Shown: positions 21,152 through 31,068, counted from the first letter of the stretch. The stretch is DNA of 48,398 nucleotides from an uncultured Aurantimicrobium sp. (GCF_936931525.1 NZ_CAKZII010000160.1:1-48398), one strand, 5' to 3'. Made by a program: numbers and translations. Notes: a model not told the origin generated them from the letters alone.

Positions 21152-22233
21152 AAATAGCTTTCGATTGCCGCTACGTTCGCACTGATCATCACGATGGTAT
21201 TTCCCGGTTCAGCGCACGTTTGGTTGAACAAATGGCCCCTCTCGTTACAGAACGAGGAGATGAGCTTCTCATGCTGATCAGCGATGAGAAACAACTAGCG
21301 TTTCTGCCTGAGCTGCCTTTCACTGTCGTGAGTTCGCCTACGAGCCCGCGCGAACCTTTTGTTGCTAGTCAGATCAATAAATTAGAACCTGACATTGTGT
21401 TCAGTCCTATGCAGACCATTGGTGCTCGTGGGAGAAAATACAAGCTTGTCCTCACCGTTCATGACTTGATTTACTACAGCCATCCAACTCCTCCAAGGCA
21501 GTTCTCGTGGCCGATCCGTTTGCTCTGGCGGCTCTATCACACCGCGTGGTGGCCTCAGAAGATGCTGTTAGCTCATAGCGATGCAGTAGTCGCGGTTTCA
21601 GAAACAACCAAGAAACTCATTGTGGAGAACAAGCTCACGACAAAGCCAGTCTTTGTTGTTCACAACGCTGCAGATCAACCTTCTGCTGAAATCGTGATCA
21701 GCTCACCTTCAAAGAGATCTCGTTCCATTGTGTATATGGGTTCCTTTATGCCGTACAAAAATGTTGAAACTTTAGTTAAGGCTGTTGCTCTTCTTCCCGA
21801 TTTCACTCTTCATCTCACAAGCCGAATCTCAGAACAGGACCGTCAGCGTCTTTCAGCTCTCGCACCTGAAGCTCAGATTCACTTCCATAACGGCACAACG
21901 GACGAGGATTATTTCGACCTCTTGTCACATGCAACAGCTTTGGTGAGCGCTTCACGAGATGAAGGTTTTGGAATCCCGCTTGTTGAAGCAATGAGCATTG
22001 GAACGCCGATTGTGGTGTCAGATATTTCGATCTTTCACGAAATTGGGGGAGAGGCTGCACTCTTTGCTCCAGCAGATTCCCCTGAAGCTTTTGCGGAAAG
22101 AATCACTTCGCTCACTGAGCCACACACGTGGCAAGACATCTCTGAGAAGAGCGTAAAACAGGCAGCCCATTTCAGCTGGAAGAAATCCGCCGGCGAGCTA
22201 CTCGATGTCCTCGTAAAGGTTTCCCGCACCTAA
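21148..22233 (+). CDS. Glycosyltransferase family 4 protein
   Basis: MKIAFDCRYVRTDHHDGISRF, VVAVSETTKKLI, VSASRDEGFGIPLVEAMSIGTPIVVSD. Confidence 0.9.
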   Translation: MKIAFDCRYVRTDHHDGISRFSARLVEQMAPLVTERGDELLMLISDEKQLAFLPELPFTVVSSPTSPREPFVASQINKLEPDIVFSPMQTIGARGRKYKLVLTVHDLIYYSHPTPPRQFSWPIRLLWRLYHTAWWPQKMLLAHSDAVVAVSETTKKLIVENKLTTKPVFVVHNAADQPSAEIVISSPSKRSRSIVYMGSFMPYKNVETLVKAVALLPDFTLHLTSRISEQDRQRLSALAPEAQIHFHNGTTDEDYFDLLSHATALVSASRDEGFGIPLVEAMSIGTPIVVSDISIFHEIGGEAALFAPADSPEAFAERITSLTEPHTWQDISEKSVKQAAHFSWKKSAGELLDVLVKVSRT

Positions 22234-23064
22234 GCTCAGCGCAAGGGAACTCAACACATCACTTGTGCCGGCTTCCAGCTTGATGGAAGCCTTTTTGTCA
22301 CCCTTGGTTTCTCCACGATTCACGATGATGATGGGCATACGCTGCCGTTTTGCCTGGTCAAGAAGCCGAATTCCTGAATTTACCGCTAGAGAAGAACCGG
22401 CAATGAGCAGAACATTCGCTCTTTTGATCAAACTCGAGGCGGCGGTAAAAACCTTAGGTGGAACAAACTCACCAAAAAAGACCACATCGGGCTTGAGCAT
22501 TCCACCGCATACGGTGCACTCAGGTACTTGAACTGAACTGTAATCGGTCACATCCACATCACCGTCTGGCGCCAAAACAATATTGCTTAATTCATCAAGC
22601 CAAGGATTGAGTTCGCTGAGTTTGGACTCAACGCCGGATCGGTCGAATTGTTGGCCACATTCCAAACAGACCACGCGGTCCAAGCTCCCGTGTAGATCAA
22701 CTACGTGAGAACTTCCTGCTCGACGGTGGAGCCCATCAACATTCTGGCTGATTACACCTTCGATGATTCCAGCTTGTTCCATCGCAGCGAGGGCAAGGTG
22801 GCCTTGATTGGGTTGTGCATCAGAGAATGATTTCCAACCCACGTGGGCACCTGCCCAATAGCGTTGGCGAAAAGAGTGTCCTGAAAGGAAATCTCCAATA
22901 TTCATTGGAGTACGTTTAGACGCTCCCTTGCCGCGATAGTCAGGGATGCCTGAGTCAGTCGAGACTCCTGCTCCCGTCAATACAGCAACACGGCGACCAG
23001 CAATGAGCTCCACCAAGGACTCAATGCCCTCGACATGAGTGTTGTGCTCCAGAATTGCGGCCAT
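22198..23064 (-). CDS. Sir2 family NAD-dependent protein deacetylase (ORF track extends to 23094)
   Basis: VAVLTGAGVSTDSGIPDYRG, SQNVDGLHRRAGS, CxxC zinc ligands CLECG/CTVCG. Confidence 0.92.
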   Translation of the reverse strand: MAAILEHNTHVEGIESLVELIAGRRVAVLTGAGVSTDSGIPDYRGKGASKRTPMNIGDFLSGHSFRQRYWAGAHVGWKSFSDAQPNQGHLALAAMEQAGIIEGVISQNVDGLHRRAGSSHVVDLHGSLDRVVCLECGQQFDRSGVESKLSELNPWLDELSNIVLAPDGDVDVTDYSSVQVPECTVCGGMLKPDVVFFGEFVPPKVFTAASSLIKRANVLLIAGSSLAVNSGIRLLDQAKRQRMPIIIVNRGETKGDKKASIKLEAGTSDVLSSLALSLGAGNLYEDIE

Positions 23065-23071
23065 GGCCGCA

Positions 23072-23077
23072 AGCCTA
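23072..23077 (-). promoter_or_regulatory. Candidate -10 (TAGGCT) of leaderless Sir2 gene
   Basis: minus strand TAGGCT-tgcggcc-ATG. Confidence 0.4.
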
Positions 23078-23125
23078 AAACACTTGCGTTTCATTCATGT
23101 TTCGAGTTACTGCCAAACTGAGTGC

Positions 23126-23932
23126 ATGGCTTCTGTTGTGCACATCACTGATCTATCCCACAACGGACTCCAAGATTATGTCGGTTTGACTGATGTTGCG
23201 CTTCGAAAGGTTTCTGAACCAGAACGTGGCCTCTACATAGCCGAGTCAAGCAAAGTCATTCAACGTGCAATACATGCAGGACATGTGCCACGTTCAGTTT
23301 TACTGCAAGAGCAATGGTTAGAAGATATAGAGCCACTCGTTTCATCTTTCGATGACTGTGTCATTTATGTCGGCTCCAGTGAGCTCCTTCAGGCCCTCAC
23401 CGGCTTTGAGATGCACCGAGGTGCCCTGGCATCCATGCATCGCCCAGAGTTACCTTCCGTCTCGGATCTGTTGGAAGATGCGAAAAGGATTGTTGTCCTC
23501 GAGGACATCGTTGATCACACAAATGTAGGTGCGATTTTCCGGGCTGTGGCAGGTCTTGGAGCAGATGCTGTGCTGATAACTCCTCGCTGTGCTGACCCTC
23601 TCTATCGCCGTTCAGTGAGAGTTTCCATGGGTACTGTTTTGCAGGTTCCGTGGACACGTTTACCGGAATGGCCAGAAGCCAGAAATCTTCTTCATGAAGC
23701 AGGATTCCATATTGCTGCCATGGCTCTGGCGGATGATGCTGTTTCCCTTCGCGACTTTGCACTTCATCAACCAGAGAAGATTGCTCTTGTATTCGGGTCC
23801 GAGGGAGATGGGTTAAGTCATCAAGCACTTGAGGCGTGCGACACAGTCGTAACCATTCCCATGCTTCATGGGGTCGACTCTCTCAACGTCGCTTCAGCTA
23901 GCGCAGTGGCTTTATATGCACTTACCGACTAG
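23126..23932 (+). CDS. TrmH family (SpoU) RNA methyltransferase
   Basis: IVVLEDIVDHTNVGAIFRAVAGLGADAVLI, LVFGSEGDGLS, IPMLHGVDSLNVASASAVALY. Confidence 0.94.
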   Translation: MASVVHITDLSHNGLQDYVGLTDVALRKVSEPERGLYIAESSKVIQRAIHAGHVPRSVLLQEQWLEDIEPLVSSFDDCVIYVGSSELLQALTGFEMHRGALASMHRPELPSVSDLLEDAKRIVVLEDIVDHTNVGAIFRAVAGLGADAVLITPRCADPLYRRSVRVSMGTVLQVPWTRLPEWPEARNLLHEAGFHIAAMALADDAVSLRDFALHQPEKIALVFGSEGDGLSHQALEACDTVVTIPMLHGVDSLNVASASAVALYALTD

Positions 23933-23975
23933 TCGGCACTGCAAGTTCGTAATTCTTTCTTAGTATTGGTTCATC

Positions 23976-25766
23976 ATGACCGGTGAACAGACGCATATTG
24001 GCTCGTTCGCCGCAGAACATCTTTCTCCCGCATACCCTGCCCGTGCCCCTTGGGGCACAGCTGAAAACCTCCGAGCCTGGCAAACAGAGGCCCTTGATGC
24101 CTATTTCCAGAACGAGCCCAAAGATTTTCTTGCCGCTGCAACTCCAGGTGCTGGCAAGACGACCTTTGCACTTCGTTTAGCTACAGAGCTTTTGCGCCGA
24201 AGAACTATTGATCGCATTACCGTAGTCACACCCACTGAGCATCTCAAAACGCAATGGGCAGATGCTGCACACAAAGTTGGTATTCGCCTGAATCCACATT
24301 TCAGCAATGCTCACAAACGTCACAGCAAGCAATTCCACGGTGTTGCCGTGACGTATGCGCAAATAGCGATGAAGGCCCACATCCACCAGGAGCTCACGGA
24401 TTCAGCGCGAACACTGGTGATCATGGATGAAGTACACCATGGAGGCGATGCACTGAGCTGGGGTGACGCATTACGTGTAGCTTTCAGTCGCGCAGAACGA
24501 CGTCTTTCGCTTACAGGCACACCGTTCCGCAGTGATACTGCTCCCATCCCTTTCGTCAGCTACCTCCCTGACCGTGATGGTGTCTTAGTTTCACAAACAG
24601 ATTATGACTATGGCTACGGACGAGCTCTTCAAGATGGTGTTGTTCGCCCGGTCATGTTTATGGTTTATGCCGGTTCGATGCGTTGGCGAACCAGGGCCGG
24701 CGATGAAATGGAAGCTCGGCTAGGTCAAGACAACACTAAGGACGTCACCTCTCAAGCGTGGCGTGCTGCTCTCGATCCAGGCGGGGACTGGATTCCTCAG
24801 GTTATGCAGGCAGCAAATAATCGCCTCACTGAAGTTCGCCAGTCGATTCCTGATGCTGCAGGTCTTGTCATTGCAACCGACCAAGATGACGCCAGAGCAT
24901 ATGCACAAGTGCTGTTAGAGCTCACCGGAGAAGAACCTACGGTTGTGTTGAGCGATGAAGCCGGCGGTGGTCAGAAGATTGACACGTTCTCAGCGGGAAC
25001 TTCACGCTGGATGGTTGCCGTCCGCATGGTTTCTGAAGGTGTTGATGTTCCACGGCTTGCTGTTGGCGTTTATGCAACCAGTGCAGCAACACCCTTGTAT
25101 TTCGCTCAAGCTATCGGTCGTTTTGTCCGCGCACGACGTCGCGGCGAGACGGCGACGGTGTTCTTGCCTAACGTTCCTCAACTGATGCAGTTGGCAGGTG
25201 AACTTGAACTTCAACGTGATCATGCCCTTGAGCGTCGCGTAAAGCCAGGCGAGAGCGAGTATCCAGAGATGGATGCGTTTGAAGAATCTCAGCGGGCAGA
25301 ATCTGCTTCCGACACGTTAGAAGCGGATCTGGGGGAGTATGCCTTCCTCGGTTCTGATGCGAACTTCGACATGGTGATGTACCAAGGTGAAGAATTTGGT
25401 GGATACGCAGAACCTGGTTCACCAGAAGAACATGACTTCATCGGAATTCCTGGGATTTTGGAACCTGACCAAATTTCAGAACTTCTTCGACACCGGCAAC
25501 GTCGGCAAACTCAACGTGGTGTTGGTAGATCCAGTGATGTCGCGGTCAACAAAAGCATCCCATTACACAGAAGCTTGAAAGAGCAGCGAGCACTTCTGAA
25601 TTCCTTAGTTGCTTTATGGAGCAAGCAAACGTCTACACCTCACGGCATCATTCATACTGAACTGCGTCAAACATGTGGTGGTCCAGCCGTTGCTCAGGCC
25701 ACAGTTGCCCAACTTCAGTCCCGAATTGATCTCATGCGTCGTCGGATTTCATCACCTGTCAAATAG
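23976..25766 (+). CDS. SF2 DEAD/DEAH-box helicase (type III restriction Res-like)
   Basis: AATPGAGKTTFALRLA motif I, VIMDEVHHGGD motif II, LTGTPFRSD motif III, FAQAIGRFVRARR motif VI. Confidence 0.9.
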   Translation: MTGEQTHIGSFAAEHLSPAYPARAPWGTAENLRAWQTEALDAYFQNEPKDFLAAATPGAGKTTFALRLATELLRRRTIDRITVVTPTEHLKTQWADAAHKVGIRLNPHFSNAHKRHSKQFHGVAVTYAQIAMKAHIHQELTDSARTLVIMDEVHHGGDALSWGDALRVAFSRAERRLSLTGTPFRSDTAPIPFVSYLPDRDGVLVSQTDYDYGYGRALQDGVVRPVMFMVYAGSMRWRTRAGDEMEARLGQDNTKDVTSQAWRAALDPGGDWIPQVMQAANNRLTEVRQSIPDAAGLVIATDQDDARAYAQVLLELTGEEPTVVLSDEAGGGQKIDTFSAGTSRWMVAVRMVSEGVDVPRLAVGVYATSAATPLYFAQAIGRFVRARRRGETATVFLPNVPQLMQLAGELELQRDHALERRVKPGESEYPEMDAFEESQRAESASDTLEADLGEYAFLGSDANFDMVMYQGEEFGGYAEPGSPEEHDFIGIPGILEPDQISELLRHRQRRQTQRGVGRSSDVAVNKSIPLHRSLKEQRALLNSLVALWSKQTSTPHGIIHTELRQTCGGPAVAQATVAQLQSRIDLMRRRISSPVK

Positions 25767-25840
25767 CAATATCTTCTACTTTTTCTTGCGACACACCCAA
25801 TATGTAGTGGTTCAATAACTACTTGAAGGTTGTGCAGCAG

Positions 25841-25846
25841 TACTAT
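25841..25846 (+). promoter_or_regulatory. Candidate -10 (TACTAT) of leaderless LRV-repeat gene
   Basis: TACTAT-tttctac-ATG(25854). Confidence 0.45.
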
Positions 25847-25853
25847 TTTCTAC

Positions 25854-26312
25854 ATGTCTTGCATCAGATTTAACACACCAGCACAACGTGCACAGCTCGA
25901 TGCTCTCAAAGCAGATAAGAAGCTGAACGAGACTGCTGTGGCTAAATTCCTCGGTCCAGAGTTTGGTGAGAGCAAAATTAATCGTCTCCGCACCATGGCC
26001 GTGGACAAAAACCCAAAAATCCGTGAAAGCGTCGCCCTGAGCTATCACGTTCCTGAAGACGTGATGTGGGCTTTAGCCAAGGACAAAAACGAAGGTGTCA
26101 GGATCTGCGTTGCGCGAAACGAAACCACTCCGTGTGACATCTTGCGCCACCTTGCTACGGACAAGAGTGAACAAGTTCGAAGCTGGGTAGCAGTGAACTT
26201 TTTTGTCCCCCAAGACACAATGGAAATTCTTGCTTCCGACAAAAGCGAATCTGTGCGCAAGCTAGTTGCGTGGAAGGCAGATTTAGCTCAGCAAGAATTA
26301 GTCTCGGCCTAG
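25854..26312 (+). CDS. Variant leucine-rich-repeat/HEAT-like repeat protein
   Basis: Three tandem 26-residue units (L/M)A.DK....R..VA......P.D....  plus partial fourth; ATG 25854 preferred over 25830. Confidence 0.7.
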   Translation: MSCIRFNTPAQRAQLDALKADKKLNETAVAKFLGPEFGESKINRLRTMAVDKNPKIRESVALSYHVPEDVMWALAKDKNEGVRICVARNETTPCDILRHLATDKSEQVRSWVAVNFFVPQDTMEILASDKSESVRKLVAWKADLAQQELVSA

Positions 26313-26326
26313 CAAGTCAAACAAAG

Positions 26327-26352
26327 AAGCCCCGGTCTATTGACCGGGGCTT
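26327..26352. terminator. Rho-independent terminator between LRV-repeat gene and tRNA-Leu
   Basis: aagccccggtc-tatt-gaccggggctttt; between convergent genes. Confidence 0.88.
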
Positions 26353-26359
26353 TTCTCTG

Positions 26360-26442
26360 TGCGCGAAGGGGGACTTGAACCCCCACGTCCTTACGGACAC
26401 TAGCACCTCAAGCTAGCGCGTCTGCCATTCCGCCACCCGCGC
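26360..26442 (-). tRNA. tRNA-Leu (anticodon GAG)
   Basis: Minus strand GCGCGGGTGGCGGAATGGCAGACGCGCTAGCTTGAGGTGCTAG...GGGGGTTCAAGTCCCCCTTCGCGC-A; class II variable arm; anticodon loop TTGAGGT; CCA not encoded. Confidence 0.96.
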
Positions 26443-26535
26443 AGGTGATGGTGTTTTACCACCGAGAGACAACATTAGCACGAAGAAATATGCTCCATGT
26501 TCACGTGGCGTTGAGTCGGCTCTCCATTTGCTCGT

Positions 26536-26541
26536 TAGTGT
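26536..26541 (+). promoter_or_regulatory. Candidate -10 (TAGTGT) of leaderless uppP
   Basis: TAGTGT-catgttt-ATG(26549). Confidence 0.4.
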
Positions 26542-26548
26542 CATGTTT

Positions 26549-27373
26549 ATGGGATTTTTCGAGGCACTTTTTCTTGGGTTTGTTCAGGGACTAACTGAAT
26601 TTATTCCCGTTTCAAGCTCGGCACATCTCAGAATCATCGGAGAATTTCTTCCCAACGGGGGAGACCCAGGAGCCACGTTTACGGCTATTACTCAGCTGGG
26701 CACAGAAACCGCTGTTGTTGTGTATTTCTGGCGTGACCTTGTTCGAATCGTGAAACATTGGTTCTTAGCATTGGTCAGGAAGTTGCCCCGAAATGATCCG
26801 GATGCACGAATGGGCTGGCTCATCATTGTGGGATCGCTCCCCATCGTTGTTCTGGGATTAGTCTTCCAAGACGAAATCGAGACGACGCTTCGTTCGTTGT
26901 GGATCGTCGCAACGATGTTGATTGTCTTCGGCATTTTGTTAGGCATTGCAGATGTTGTCGGAAAGAAAACGAAAAACCTGCAACAGCTCACGGTAGGCCG
27001 CGGAATAGTCTTTGGTTTCGCACAGGCTTTAGCTTTGATTCCAGGTGTATCTCGCTCCGGTGGCACCATCACAGCCGGACTCTTTATGGGATTCAACAGA
27101 ACGTCTGCAGCCCGTTATTCGTTCTTACTCGCACTGCCTGCAGTGTTCGGTAGTGGTCTTTACCAACTGGCCAAGAGTTTCAACGAACCACAAGTGTTTA
27201 CAGGGATAGAGACTCTAGCTGCCACAGTGGTGGCGTTTATCGTTGGCATTGGAGTTATTGCATTCCTAATGAACTGGCTTGGAAAGCACAGTTTTTGGCC
27301 ATTTGTTGTCTATCGCTTAGCTCTTGGTGGAACTCTGTTGGCTCTCCTGGCAACCGGAGTAATCCAAGGCTAA
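26549..27373 (+). CDS. uppP: Undecaprenyl-diphosphate phosphatase
   Basis: [46 protein letters not shown] track starts 26528. Confidence 0.95.
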   Translation: MGFFEALFLGFVQGLTEFIPVSSSAHLRIIGEFLPNGGDPGATFTAITQLGTETAVVVYFWRDLVRIVKHWFLALVRKLPRNDPDARMGWLIIVGSLPIVVLGLVFQDEIETTLRSLWIVATMLIVFGILLGIADVVGKKTKNLQQLTVGRGIVFGFAQALALIPGVSRSGGTITAGLFMGFNRTSAARYSFLLALPAVFGSGLYQLAKSFNEPQVFTGIETLAATVVAFIVGIGVIAFLMNWLGKHSFWPFVVYRLALGGTLLALLATGVIQG

Positions 27374-28290
27374 ACGCCTTTAGGGGGTTCTGTACCTTCG
27401 CCGGGTTTGTCGGTGGAGCGCAGGAATCTTTCAAACTCTTGTGCCAGTGATTCTCCAGTTGCCTCTGGCGAATCAACCATGTCTCGGGCTTGCTCGAGCT
27501 GAGCAATGTAAGACGACATATCTTCGTCTTCAGCCGCGAGCTTATTGATGTTTTCTTCCCACTCCGCTGCTTCGGAGACAAGCTCACCACGTGGAATGAC
27601 GACGTCCACAATCTCTTCGAGTTTGTCAATGAGCGCAAGAGTTGCTTTAGGGCTCGGTCCTTGGTGGACATAGTGAGGAACAGAAGCCCAGATGGCAACA
27701 GTTGGAATATCTGCTTCCTCGGCTGCTGCTGCAATGACACTCAAAATACCTACAGGGCCTTCATAAGTACTTCGCTCGACATCGAGTGCGTGACGAACAT
27801 CAGCATTTTCGCTAGAAACAAAGGTAGAAATCGGCCTCGTGTGTGGGACGTCAGCCAGCATTGAACCCAACAAGACAATGGCAGAGATGTCTGCAGCCAG
27901 TGCGATATCCAGAATTTCGTTCGTAAAAGTCAACCAATTGCGGCTTGGTTCTACTCCCTGAAGGAGATAAATGTTGTTCGCATTGGCACCTGTTACATCG
28001 AGTATTAGATCTTCCGAGACACTCTCATCAAGATCGGCTGGAACCATCGGGGCATAGAGAATCGAAGTTGGCCAGGTAAGCGACCTGTTTCCGTCATCAT
28101 CGAAACCGATCGTAGGTCGATTGAATTGGAAGTCGTAATACGTTTCTGGGTCAACGGTATGAAGCGCAATAACATCAAGCTGTTCCTGAAGAGTCGTTAC
28201 AGCTGAGCTTGCTGCCTCTCCGGCATCATTCCAGCCTTCAAATGCGACAACAAGAAGTCGTCCTCGGAATGGATTACGTGCTGTGCTCAC
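27370..28290 (-). CDS. PAC2 family protein
   Basis: [38 protein letters not shown] typical of actinobacterial PAC2 proteins. Confidence 0.88.
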   Translation of the reverse strand: MSTARNPFRGRLLVVAFEGWNDAGEAASSAVTTLQEQLDVIALHTVDPETYYDFQFNRPTIGFDDDGNRSLTWPTSILYAPMVPADLDESVSEDLILDVTGANANNIYLLQGVEPSRNWLTFTNEILDIALAADISAIVLLGSMLADVPHTRPISTFVSSENADVRHALDVERSTYEGPVGILSVIAAAAEEADIPTVAIWASVPHYVHQGPSPKATLALIDKLEEIVDVVIPRGELVSEAAEWEENINKLAAEDEDMSSYIAQLEQARDMVDSPEATGESLAQEFERFLRSTDKPGEGTEPPKGV

Positions 28291-28344
28291 TGTGGGGAAC
28301 CCCGTTCTACTTCGCTTTCAAGAATACTCAGGTCTGCCGACAAG

Positions 28345-28350
28345 TAGTCT
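28345..28350 (+). promoter_or_regulatory. Candidate -10 (TAGTCT) of leaderless HAD gene
   Basis: TAGTCT-tgttca-GTG(28357). Confidence 0.45.
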
Positions 28351-28356
28351 TGTTCA

Positions 28357-29049
28357 GTGAGCAGTAACGAAACCTCTTTATCCATCAAGCCCGAAGCGAT
28401 TCTCTGGGACATGGACGGCACCATTGTCGATACCGAAGATTATTGGATCGTTGCTGAACTAGAACTGGTCCAACTTTTTGGTGGTTCCTGGACTCACGAA
28501 GATGGCATCAAAGTCATTGGACAAGGTTTGCCCGAAACGGCAGCAATCATGCAACAACATGGAGTAAATCTCTCCATCGACGAGATCATTCAGGCTCTCA
28601 CTAACCGTGTCCTTGAACAACTTGAGGTTGCTGTTCCTTGGCGGCCTGGCGCTGTTGAACTGATGCATCAGTTTCAAGCCATAGGTATTCCTCAAGCAAT
28701 GGTCACTATGTCTATTGAGAGAATGGCTCGGGCAGTGATCGCGATGATTCCCGGGCAGCCACTGACAGAAGTTGTGGCCGGTGATAATGTCCTCAAATCC
28801 AAACCAGATCCAGAGGCATATCTTTTAGGCTCAAGCAAGTTGAATGTAGATATTTCGCGATGTGTAGCGTTCGAGGATTCACCGTCAGGATGCAGGGCAG
28901 CCTATAGTTCCGGCGCAGTCACCTTTGGTGTCACAAATCTTGTCTCTCTTGAAGGAATTTCCACAGACATCACACTCGACACACTTGCTGGTGTCTCGGC
29001 TGAACAAGTATTTGACATATTCGCAGCAAAACGAGGACTGAATTCATGA
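28357..29049 (+). CDS. HAD family hydrolase (phosphoglucomutase-like phosphatase)
   Basis: ILWDMDGTIVDTEDYW, KPDPEAYLLG, AFEDSPSGCRAAYSSG. Confidence 0.92.
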   Translation: MSSNETSLSIKPEAILWDMDGTIVDTEDYWIVAELELVQLFGGSWTHEDGIKVIGQGLPETAAIMQQHGVNLSIDEIIQALTNRVLEQLEVAVPWRPGAVELMHQFQAIGIPQAMVTMSIERMARAVIAMIPGQPLTEVVAGDNVLKSKPDPEAYLLGSSKLNVDISRCVAFEDSPSGCRAAYSSGAVTFGVTNLVSLEGISTDITLDTLAGVSAEQVFDIFAAKRGLNS

Positions 29050-30056
29050 CACACGCAAACACTCCTCGCTACATGCCTGGACCATTTCGAGCAGGGGATA
29101 GGTGCCAACTCACCGACCCCAAGGGCAAAATCAATACAGTTTCACTCAAGCACGGAGACGAATTCCATACACACCGAGGTGTAGTAAAGCACGAAGACAT
29201 CATTGGTTTGCCTGATGCTTCTGTCGTGCTGAACAGCTCTGGCGTCGAGTATTTGGTCATGCGACCACTTCTGGTCGACTTTGTCATGTCCATGCCTCGT
29301 GGTGCTGCAATTATTTATCCCAAAGAAGCTCAGGCGATTTTGGGGCAAGCAGACATATTTCCCGGTGCACGAGTTGTAGAAGCAGGCGTAGGTTCAGGTG
29401 CACTTTCCTTGTGGCTGCTTCGCGCTATCGGTCCTCAAGGTTTCTTGTATTCCTTCGAGCGTCGAGAAGAATTTGCGGAGATTGCTCGAGCAAATGTTTC
29501 CACTTTCCACGGTTACACTCCTGAAAACTGGTCAGTTACGGTTGGAGACCTTCAAGACGCCTTACCCATGACCGTAAAGCCAGGTGAAGCCGACCGTGTC
29601 GTTCTCGACATGCTTGCGCCCTGGGAATGTGTCGACATGGCTGCAGATGCTCTCGTACCTGGTGGAGTAGTGCTGATGTATGTCGCCACAGTCACGCAAC
29701 TTTCGAGAGTTGTCGAGGCCTTGCGAGAAACCGGTCAGTTCTCTCACCCACAGTCCAGTGAAACCATCGTTCGTGGTTGGCATGTCGAAGGACTAGCAGT
29801 TCGTCCTGAACATCGAATGATTGGCCACACCGCCTTTTTGGTGACAGCCCGAAAATTAGCTCCTGGAACAGTTCTTCCCGATCTGAAGAGACGAGCTTCC
29901 AAGAGCGATTTCAGCGCGGAAGATCTCGAAGCGTGGACCCCCGGCGTCTTGGGCGGCAGAGAAATAAGCCCAAAGAGCCTCCGTAAGCGTGTGCGATCAG
30001 CTACCGAAAGTGCAGAACTTTCACAGGCTTCAGACAGCTCGTCGCCAGCTGAATAA
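29046..30056 (+). CDS. trmI: tRNA (adenine-N1)-methyltransferase TrmI
   Basis: VSLKHGDEFHTHRGVVKHEDIIG, PGARVVEAGVGSGALSLWLLRAIGPQG. Confidence 0.92.
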   Translation: MTHANTPRYMPGPFRAGDRCQLTDPKGKINTVSLKHGDEFHTHRGVVKHEDIIGLPDASVVLNSSGVEYLVMRPLLVDFVMSMPRGAAIIYPKEAQAILGQADIFPGARVVEAGVGSGALSLWLLRAIGPQGFLYSFERREEFAEIARANVSTFHGYTPENWSVTVGDLQDALPMTVKPGEADRVVLDMLAPWECVDMAADALVPGGVVLMYVATVTQLSRVVEALRETGQFSHPQSSETIVRGWHVEGLAVRPEHRMIGHTAFLVTARKLAPGTVLPDLKRRASKSDFSAEDLEAWTPGVLGGREISPKSLRKRVRSATESAELSQASDSSSPAE

Positions 30057-30123
30057 CCCCGGGGACACATAGGCTAGAAACTGCGTGAGGAACATTCCTC
30101 ACAATGATTTTTTGCGAGGAATT

Positions 30124-31068
30124 GTGCGTCGGAGTTCAGCCCTTATTGTCAGCATCGCTCTGATTGCAGGTTTATCTGCTTGTAGCACTGCGACTTCAGA
30201 TCCATCATGCACGCCACTTGCTGAATCTGGCTCTGCTGTGGACAAGGTCAAAGTCAGTGGTGGTTTCGGTGAGCTGCCTACCGCTGAGTTCCCCACACCT
30301 CTCACTACCTCTAAGACAGAGCGAAAGATTCTCGTCAAAGGTGACGGTGCTCCAGCTTTACCGGGTGGAGCTGTCACTCTTGACTTCACGATTTACAACG
30401 GAGAAACCGGTGACATTCTTGGGCAGACCAAGTATGACGGAACAGATCTTCAGACGTCCTCGTTGGACGACAACAGCTTGATCCATGGTTTGGTCGCAAC
30501 CATTCAATGTGCTCCGGCAGGCAGCCAAATAGTTTCAGTCATTGCGCCCACTGATCTTCTTGACCAAAATGGTGCACCTGTTGGGGACTTGGGCAAAGAC
30601 ACCAGCTTGGTTGTCGTTGCAGATCTTGTTTCTACAAGCCTTGCCCGCGCAAATGGTAAAGATCAACCCGCTCAAGATGGCTTCCCTGCGGTCGTTCTTG
30701 ACGCTGATGGTGTCCCTGGAATCACAGTTCCTAGCTCTCAAGCTCCTACAGATCTTAAAGTAGAAGTACTCAAGAAGGGCGATGGTCCTGTCGTTCAAGC
30801 TGGCTCGTCTGTAACCGTGCATTACACCGGTGTTCTATGGAGTGACGGCACTGTATTCGACTCAAGCTGGTCTCGAAAGACCCCAGCAACGTTCAGCCTC
30901 AACGGTGTCGTTCCAGGTTTCGCTCAAGCACTTGAAGGACAAACCGTGGGGTCGCAGATTGTGGCCATAATTCCGCCTGATTTGGGTTACGGAAACCAAG
31001 ACAATGGAACGATTCCTTCAGGTTCAACTCTTGTCTTTGTTATCGACATCCTTGGTACTACCCCTTAG
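30124..31068 (+). CDS. FKBP-type peptidyl-prolyl isomerase, lipoprotein (ORF track starts 30085)
   Basis: Lipobox LSAC; FKBP domain VTVHYTGVLWSDGTVFDSSW...IPPDLGYG; GTG 30124 preceded by gagga. Confidence 0.88.
   Translation: MRRSSALIVSIALIAGLSACSTATSDPSCTPLAESGSAVDKVKVSGGFGELPTAEFPTPLTTSKTERKILVKGDGAPALPGGAVTLDFTIYNGETGDILGQTKYDGTDLQTSSLDDNSLIHGLVATIQCAPAGSQIVSVIAPTDLLDQNGAPVGDLGKDTSLVVVADLVSTSLARANGKDQPAQDGFPAVVLDADGVPGITVPSSQAPTDLKVEVLKKGDGPVVQAGSSVTVHYTGVLWSDGTVFDSSWSRKTPATFSLNGVVPGFAQALEGQTVGSQIVAIIPPDLGYGNQDNGTIPSGSTLVFVIDILGTTP

Noticed and set aside
23976-26312. SF2 helicase plus LRV-repeat gene as a defence system
   Set aside because: No nuclease, methyltransferase or other effector partner; genes separately promoted; the adjacent TrmH-family enzyme is an ordinary RNA methylase
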